DNA of 37,348 nucleotides, from positions 1 to 37,348 of the forward strand of contig JBEKUT010000010.1 in the NCBI GenBank assembly GCA_049514735.1, in the 5' to 3' direction. Of the stretch, positions 32,471-37,348 are shown piece after piece (the first letter of the stretch is position 1; the number at the start of each line of letters is the position of its first letter). Source of the stretch: JAICMB01 sp049514735 (lineage in GTDB: Bacteria; Acidobacteriota; Terriglobia; Bryobacterales; Bryobacteraceae). The position numbers and the translations under genes were made by a program. The notes beneath the pieces were generated by a model. It searched no databases. It saw only the letters and a program-made list of their open reading frames with translations, and had not been told where the DNA came from.

Positions 32471-35400
32471 GCCACTGGAGCGACGGTTTCTTCCAGCACG
32501 CGCGCGAGATCTTTCAGGCTGAGCGGCTTGCTGACATAATCCGTCATGCCGGCTGCCAGGCACTTTTCGCGGTCGCCCGCCATGGAATGCGCCGTGGTGG
32601 CGATAATCGGAATTTCGCGGCCCCGCCCGCCGGAGCTCCGGATGAGCGCCGTGGTCTCGTAACCGTCCAGGTCCGGCATCTGGCAGTCCATGAAAATCGC
32701 ATCGAAAGGGCGTTCTTTCCAGCGCTCCAGCGTCTCCGTTCCGTTGCTCGTAATTTCGACTTCGCAACCCAATTTCCGAAGGAGGTGACTGGCCAGTTTT
32801 TGGTTGATGGTATTGTCGTCGGCAAGCAGCACCAAAGCTCGGCTCTCGGTAGATTTTTCAGCCTCGACGATCTTGGATTCCGCGTGCGCAGCCCTGGGGG
32901 TGGGAGCGGCTGCGAGCGGCAGGGGCAGGTTCACCCAGAAGGTCGACCCCAGTCCTGGTTCACTGCGCAATCCCACCGACCCTCCCATCAATTCCGCCAG
33001 TTGCTTCGAAATCGCAAGTCCCAGGCCAGTGCCCGAGAATCGCCGCGTCGTCGAGGAATCCACTTGAACGAATTTCCCGAACAAGGTCGATTGTTTAGTG
33101 AAGGGAATGCCGATTCCGGAGTCGATCACCGAGATGAGCCAGGCGTCATCGTATTCGGCTTTGACACAGATGCCCCCGGTCTCCGTGAACTTTACCGCGT
33201 TGCTGATGTAGTTCACCACGATCTGGCGCACGCGTACCGGATCGCCGACTACGTAGCGCGGCGCGTCCGGCGGAAATTCCAGACGCAACGTCAGGCCCTT
33301 TTGCTCGGCTTGGCCGCGCAACATCTGCACGGCATCCCGAATCGTGGATTGCAAATCGAAACCCTCGCAGTTGATGGTGAGCATGCCGGCTTCGACCTTC
33401 GAAAAATCGAGAACGTCGTTGATCACCGTCAGCAGGGATTCGGCCGAGAGTACCGCGGCTTCGGCCCACTCGCGCTGCTCCGGGTTGAGGTCGCTTTCGA
33501 TCAGCAGCCGCGTCATTCCGACAACGCCGTTCATGGGCGTGCGGATCTCATGGCTCATGTTGGCCAGAAATTCGCCCTTCGCCTGGTTCGCTTTTTCGGC
33601 GCGCACTTTTTCCTGCGCCAGTTCCTGGGTCCGTTCCCGGATGGCCGCCTCCAAACGCTCCTGGGACCGTTCGACATTTTGCACGTGGCGCAGCCACCAC
33701 AGCCGTCCGAGCGCCGCGCAGACAGCGGCCGACAAGGTCCAAAACCACCAGCTCTGCCACCATGCCGGCGAGATCGTGAAGTTCAATTTCGCGGGCTGCC
33801 GGCTCCAGGCGCCGGCTCCATTCCGGGCCAGAACTTCGAACGTGTAATTCCCGGGCGGAAGGTTAGCGTAGCGCGCTTCGTTCTCCGGACCCTCGACCCA
33901 AGTCCCGTCGATATTCGACAAACGATAACGGTACAGCCGGCCGCGGCTGTTCAGAAGCGTCGGCGCGGTGAATCGCACGCTGAAATATCGTTGCGAGTAC
34001 GGCACGGCGAGCGTTTCCCGGCCGAGAGCAGTGTCGCCCAGCCGCGCGTCGGTAACTACCACGACCGGGGGATCGGACGCCTGGAGCGTTTCGCGATGGA
34101 ACCGGGAAAGTCCGCGGCTGGTTCCGATCCAGACGCTGCCGCCGGGGTCGGCAAGGAATGCACGGCTGTTGCAATCGTCCCATACCAGGCCTTCCGGTTG
34201 GCCGTAATGTTGCCAGTTGCCGCCGCTCAGCACGTCTACGCCGCTGTCGGTTCCGCTCCAGATGGATCCCGCCGCGTCTGTTCCCAGGAAAACCGATTGG
34301 TTCGAGCGCAGGCCGGTTTTCGTCGTGTATTGTTCGGAAAGCTGCAGCGTTGTTCCGTTCCACTGGAAGCGCGAGAGGCCGAGCGCGTCGTGGTACCCGA
34401 TCCAGATGCTGCCGTCTTTGCCGATCGTCATGTCGGCGGTATGGCTCGCCCGCAGGCCGTTCGCGGTGGTGAAGCGGATCCAGCGCCCGTGGTCGAAGCA
34501 GATAAGGCCCCGCGAACCGGTCGCCCAGATCCTTCCGTCGCCATCTTCGGCCAACCGATGAATCCGTTCGTCCGGCGCGCTGGATGGAACCGGCTGCGCG
34601 AGGAACTCAGGGATTTTGCCGTCCGCCGGTGTCGCGCTCCGATACAACGCGCCCTTCGAAGTGGCCCACACGAAGCCGGCGCGATCCACCAGGACCTGCG
34701 GCGCGTACAGTTTTTGTCTCGAAACCAGCACCAGCGTCGTTTTACCCGTTCCGTCAATTCGAATCAGGCCGTCGTTGCCGGTTCCGATCCACATCGAATT
34801 GTCGCGGGTGTGCGCGATGGAAAGTACCATCTTCGAAGCAAATTCCGGCAGCGATTCCCACTCGCCATTTGTCTTCTTGAAGGCCAGGCCGCTGCTGGTT
34901 CCGGTCCAGATGGTTCCGGCGGAATCGCGGTCGATGGCCCAGATCGCTTCGTGCGGCAGACCTTCCGACTTGGTCCAATGTTCCCATTCGCCATGACCCA
35001 GCCAGCGCGCCAATCCGAGTCCTGCGATTCCGACCCACAGAGATCCTTCGCGATCGGCGAACAGCGACGTGAGGTCGCTTCGGATCAGGCCGGCGCGTTC
35101 GTCGACGATGCGCCATTGCCCCTTCGACCAGCGGCAAATTCCGTGCAGCGTGGGTACAAACGCGTCTCCGCCGTCCGTTACCTTCAACTCAGGATCGCCT
35201 AGCAGTATCGAATAATCGGCGGGCGAGAAAGGCGGATTTACGGGCTTGAACTTGTCTTCACCGGCAGGCCGCCGCCACAGCGCGGATCTGCTCAGGACCC
35301 AAACGTCTCCGGTGGGACTGGCTTGAATGCCGGTCCATTCGGCCTTGGGAAGTTCCGGAGCGGTTTCGACCAATTGGCCATTTTGGACGGTGCATAGCCG

Positions 35401-35934
35401 GTTGTGACAACCGGCCCACAGGACGCCCTGAGAATCTTGAAAAACGCTGTGAACGGCCGATCCTCCCCGGTACGTCAGCAAATCGCTTCCGCTTGCCTGG
35501 CCATGAAAAACGACAAGACCGGAATCCGTTGCCATGTAGAGGTTGCCCCCGGCATCGGATGCCAGCCCCTGACGGCGGGCCGTTACCGGACCGTTGTAGC
35601 GAATCGGCTCGAAACGTCCATTCGAGAACCGTGCCAGTCCGCCGGTTGTCGCCACGTAGAGCGATCCGGCGGGACTCTCGTAAATCGTCGAGATCCGCGT
35701 GGATGGCAGCCCTTGCGTGAAGAACTCAAAACGGGCGCCGTCGTATCGAAAGAGCCCGTTTTGCGTTCCGACCCACAGGAACCCGGTGCGATCCTGCAGC
35801 ATGCAGAGGGGCACCAGGTTGGTGAGGCCTTCGGATTGTCCGTACAGCTGGAAACTATACCGCTGTGCCAGCGCGAGGGGAGCCGCCGCGAGTACGGCGA
35901 ACAGCGCGACAAGTCGTCTGGCACTTTGCGGCAT
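32458..35934 (-). CDS. Hybrid histidine kinase with periplasmic two-component propeller
   Basis: A 1158-residue protein. The signal peptide (MPQSARRLVALFAVLAAAPL) precedes many Reg_prop beta-propeller repeats (GQSEGLTNLVPLCMLQDRTG, FLWVGTQNGLFRYDG, SIWIGYHDALGL), then a Y_Y_Y domain (LPPGNYTFEVLARNGAG) and a membrane helix at ~725-747. The HisKA domain has His795 in SHEIRTPMNG; the HATPase has YISNAVKFTETGG and SGTGLGLAIS; the C-terminal REC has Asp1083 in MDCQMPDLDGYE. This is a one-protein phosphorelay sensing an extracytoplasmic ligand, often a polysaccharide product in HTCS-type relatives. No DNA-binding domain is fused, so a separate output is needed. It converges on the kinase-REC-LytTR gene with a 13-bp tail overlap. 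A near-palindrome at 35969-35986 sits upstream. Confidence 0.93.
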   Translation of the reverse strand: MPQSARRLVALFAVLAAAPLALAQRYSFQLYGQSEGLTNLVPLCMLQDRTGFLWVGTQNGLFRYDGARFEFFTQGLPSTRISTIYESPAGSLYVATTGGLARFSNGRFEPIRYNGPVTARRQGLASDAGGNLYMATDSGLVVFHGQASGSDLLTYRGGSAVHSVFQDSQGVLWAGCHNRLCTVQNGQLVETAPELPKAEWTGIQASPTGDVWVLSRSALWRRPAGEDKFKPVNPPFSPADYSILLGDPELKVTDGGDAFVPTLHGICRWSKGQWRIVDERAGLIRSDLTSLFADREGSLWVGIAGLGLARWLGHGEWEHWTKSEGLPHEAIWAIDRDSAGTIWTGTSSGLAFKKTNGEWESLPEFASKMVLSIAHTRDNSMWIGTGNDGLIRIDGTGKTTLVLVSRQKLYAPQVLVDRAGFVWATSKGALYRSATPADGKIPEFLAQPVPSSAPDERIHRLAEDGDGRIWATGSRGLICFDHGRWIRFTTANGLRASHTADMTIGKDGSIWIGYHDALGLSRFQWNGTTLQLSEQYTTKTGLRSNQSVFLGTDAAGSIWSGTDSGVDVLSGGNWQHYGQPEGLVWDDCNSRAFLADPGGSVWIGTSRGLSRFHRETLQASDPPVVVVTDARLGDTALGRETLAVPYSQRYFSVRFTAPTLLNSRGRLYRYRLSNIDGTWVEGPENEARYANLPPGNYTFEVLARNGAGAWSRQPAKLNFTISPAWWQSWWFWTLSAAVCAALGRLWWLRHVQNVERSQERLEAAIRERTQELAQEKVRAEKANQAKGEFLANMSHEIRTPMNGVVGMTRLLIESDLNPEQREWAEAAVLSAESLLTVINDVLDFSKVEAGMLTINCEGFDLQSTIRDAVQMLRGQAEQKGLTLRLEFPPDAPRYVVGDPVRVRQIVVNYISNAVKFTETGGICVKAEYDDAWLISVIDSGIGIPFTKQSTLFGKFVQVDSSTTRRFSGTGLGLAISKQLAELMGGSVGLRSEPGLGSTFWVNLPLPLAAAPTPRAAHAESKIVEAEKSTESRALVLLADDNTINQKLASHLLRKLGCEVEITSNGTETLERWKERPFDAIFMDCQMPDLDGYETTALIRSSGGRGREIPIIATTAHSMAGDREKCLAAGMTDYVSKPLSLKDLARVLEETVAPVAHAR

Positions 35935-35968
35935 GAAGTGTTCCCGGACCGAATCGCTTCCGATTTCT

Positions 35969-35986
35969 TACTTATCCGGGTAAGTA
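35969..35986. promoter_or_regulatory. Near-palindromic operator-like site upstream of hybrid kinase
   Basis: TACTTA-TCCGGG-TAAGTA: 6-bp perfect arms around a CCGG-centred core. It lies 35 bp before the kinase ATG in the 90-bp gap to pgk. The dimeric symmetry fits a repressor or activator site. The regulator is unknown. Confidence 0.5.
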
Positions 35987-36024
35987 TCTATCGACTTAGC
36001 CGCTAAAGTCTTTAACGAAATATC

Positions 36025-37212
36025 TCAGGCGTTTGCCGGGACGGCCTTTTCAGTCAGAGCCGCCACGCCGGGGAGCTCGATTCCCGACAGAAACTCCAGG
36101 GAGGCTCCGCCACCCGTGGAGACGTGAGAGATTTTGTCGGTCACGCCAGCGGATTTGATGGCCTTCTCGGAATCGCCGCCGCCAACCACGGAAACCGCGC
36201 CGGATGCGGCGACAGCTTTCGCCAGCGCCACGGTACCCTTGTCGAACGGAGGCTTTTCGAAAACACCCATGGGGCCGTTCCAGATCACGGTTCTTGCCTT
36301 GGCCACAACAGCGGAAAACTCCGCGACCGTCTTTGGACCGATGTCCACGGCGATCTTGCCGGCGGGAATTGTTGTGACGACCTCGAAGGGCGCGCCTTCC
36401 TTCAATTCCGAAACGACGATATGATCGACGGGCAGCAACAATTTCGAACCGGCTTCCGACAGAATCTGTTTGGCGAGATCGACCTTGTCGTCTTCGACCA
36501 ACGATTTGCCGGTGGGCTCATTCTTGGCTTTGATAAACGTGTAGGCCATAGCGCCGCCGATGAGGAGCTTGTCCACGACCTTCATGAGGTTTCGGATGAC
36601 CTCGATCTTGTCCGACACCTTGGCGCCGCCGAGGATTGCCACGCAGGGACGATCGGGATTGGTGGTCGCTTTGCCGAGGTATTCGAGTTCCTTGTCCATC
36701 AAAAGGCCGGCGGCCGCTTGAGGCATGAACTGGATCATTCCGACAGTGGAGGCATGCGCGCGGTGGGCCGATCCGAAAGCGTCGTTCACGTAGATATCGG
36801 CGATGGACGCGAGCTGTTTTGCGAAACCGGGATCGTTCTTTTCTTCCTCGGCGTGATAGCGGAGGTTTTCGAGAAGGAGCACTTCGCCCGGTTTGGGGCG
36901 CATTTTTGCGACCTCGGGACCGATGCAATCGGGAGCCATTTTCACCGGCGTTCCGAGGAGCTGTTGCAAGCGTTCGGCGACGGGCTGCAGGCTCATTTCC
37001 GGATTCGGTTTGCCTTTGGGACGTCCGAGGTGGCTGGCGAGGACGACGCCCGCGCCGTGTTCTAGCGCGTACTTGATGCTCGGGAGCGACGCCCGAATCC
37101 GCTTGTCGCTGGTGATCTCTTTACCACCGGGGGCGAGCGGGACGTTGAAATCGACGCGAATGAAGACGGTCTTGTTCTTCAGGTCGAGGTCGCGGATGGA
37201 TAGCTTGGCCAT
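36025..37212 (-). CDS. pgk: Phosphoglycerate kinase
   Basis: A 395-residue cytosolic enzyme that transfers phosphate between 1,3-bisphosphoglycerate and ADP in glycolysis. The family signature is clear throughout: VFIRVDFNVPL at residues ~16-26, SHLGRPKGKPNP with the substrate-binding Arg, LLLENLRYHAEEEKND, YVNDAFGSAHRAHAS, ILGGAKVSDKI, LLIGGAMAYTF, VIWNGPMGVFE and the nucleotide-binding GGGDSEKA. Length is normal and no key residue is missing. It is probably transcribed from its own promoter (37273-37300). Its upstream neighbour, outside the window, may be gap as in many genomes, but this cannot be seen. Confidence 0.98.
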   Translation of the reverse strand: MAKLSIRDLDLKNKTVFIRVDFNVPLAPGGKEITSDKRIRASLPSIKYALEHGAGVVLASHLGRPKGKPNPEMSLQPVAERLQQLLGTPVKMAPDCIGPEVAKMRPKPGEVLLLENLRYHAEEEKNDPGFAKQLASIADIYVNDAFGSAHRAHASTVGMIQFMPQAAAGLLMDKELEYLGKATTNPDRPCVAILGGAKVSDKIEVIRNLMKVVDKLLIGGAMAYTFIKAKNEPTGKSLVEDDKVDLAKQILSEAGSKLLLPVDHIVVSELKEGAPFEVVTTIPAGKIAVDIGPKTVAEFSAVVAKARTVIWNGPMGVFEKPPFDKGTVALAKAVAASGAVSVVGGGDSEKAIKSAGVTDKISHVSTGGGASLEFLSGIELPGVAALTEKAVPANA

Positions 37213-37272
37213 AGTTGTCTGAACCTTAATGGTAGCGCGGGAGGGTGGGGATGGGTTGGCAGGCCGGGATCC

Positions 37273-37300
37273 TTTATAAAGCTCTCGTCTTGACCGCCAA
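37273..37300 (-). promoter_or_regulatory. Putative pgk promoter
   Basis: On the minus strand: TTGGCG (37295-37300), a 16-bp spacer, TATAAA (37273-37278). This predicts a leader of roughly 55 nt to the pgk ATG. Confidence 0.45.
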
Positions 37301-37348
37301 CGGGCCGTGATGTACGGTGCACGGAACCCATTTTCTTGACCGGAGGCG

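Noticed and set aside
32467..35202. A 911-codon open frame on the plus strand
   Set aside because: It is fully antisense to the hybrid histidine kinase, whose domains are unmistakable. Its translation has no recognisable motif and reflects high GC at third positions.
36124..37065. A 313-codon plus-strand open frame
   Set aside because: Antisense to pgk, which is complete and conserved.

Overview
The window looks like the chromosome of a member of the Acidobacteriota, most like the Solibacter/Bryobacter group. The evidence is the combination of four VWFA-related acidobacterial proteins, an ADOP-type permease, an ASPIC/UnbV FG-GAP protein, heptaheme cytochromes beside TPR proteins, PknB-type kinases and high GC. 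This assignment rests on gene content; no rRNA or tRNA is present to anchor it.

Layout. 1-1586: two divergent secreted TPR proteins, the first cut by the window edge. 1677-12506: a minus-strand run of VWFA, VWFA, FG-GAP/UnbV, intradiol-dioxygenase-like, VWFA, VWFA, all with export signals. 12586-17503: a plus-strand run of heptaheme cytochrome with TPR tail, TPR protein, heptaheme cytochrome, TPR protein, apparently a periplasmic redox/protein-interaction cluster. 17556-19799: an APC permease with a soluble USP-like C-terminal part. 20109-22550: an ADOP/MacB-like permease. 22551-28449: an accessory island of a small membrane protein, a Nudix hydrolase, an HTH regulator with three operator-like sites, a SEFIR-NB-ARC-TPR STAND protein with a frameshift in its first domain, and an AbiEii/AbiEi toxin-antitoxin pair. 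28897-35934: envelope and signal transduction: a LiaF-like membrane protein, a LytS-type histidine kinase whose stop overlaps the start of a Ser/Thr kinase-REC-LytTR fusion, and a convergent periplasmic-propeller hybrid histidine kinase. 36025-37212: phosphoglycerate kinase, a core metabolic gene.

Structure beyond genes. Four small hairpins (1591-1620, 1639-1666, 15324-15349, 19952-19977) share a nearly constant 10-nt loop of the form TCG-N2-TTTTG on different stems. One of them lies inside the signal-peptide codons of a cytochrome. A second hairpin family with an AGCCGTGAC-like loop occurs at 19886, 24303 and 29803. The HTH gene at 23853 is preceded by three related 16-bp sites that overlap its likely promoter.

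The most unusual items are the kinase-REC-LytTR fusion with its coupled LytS-type kinase, the constant-loop hairpin family, and the frameshifted SEFIR STAND gene in a defence-like island. Functions are inferred from motifs read by eye; no database search was run.
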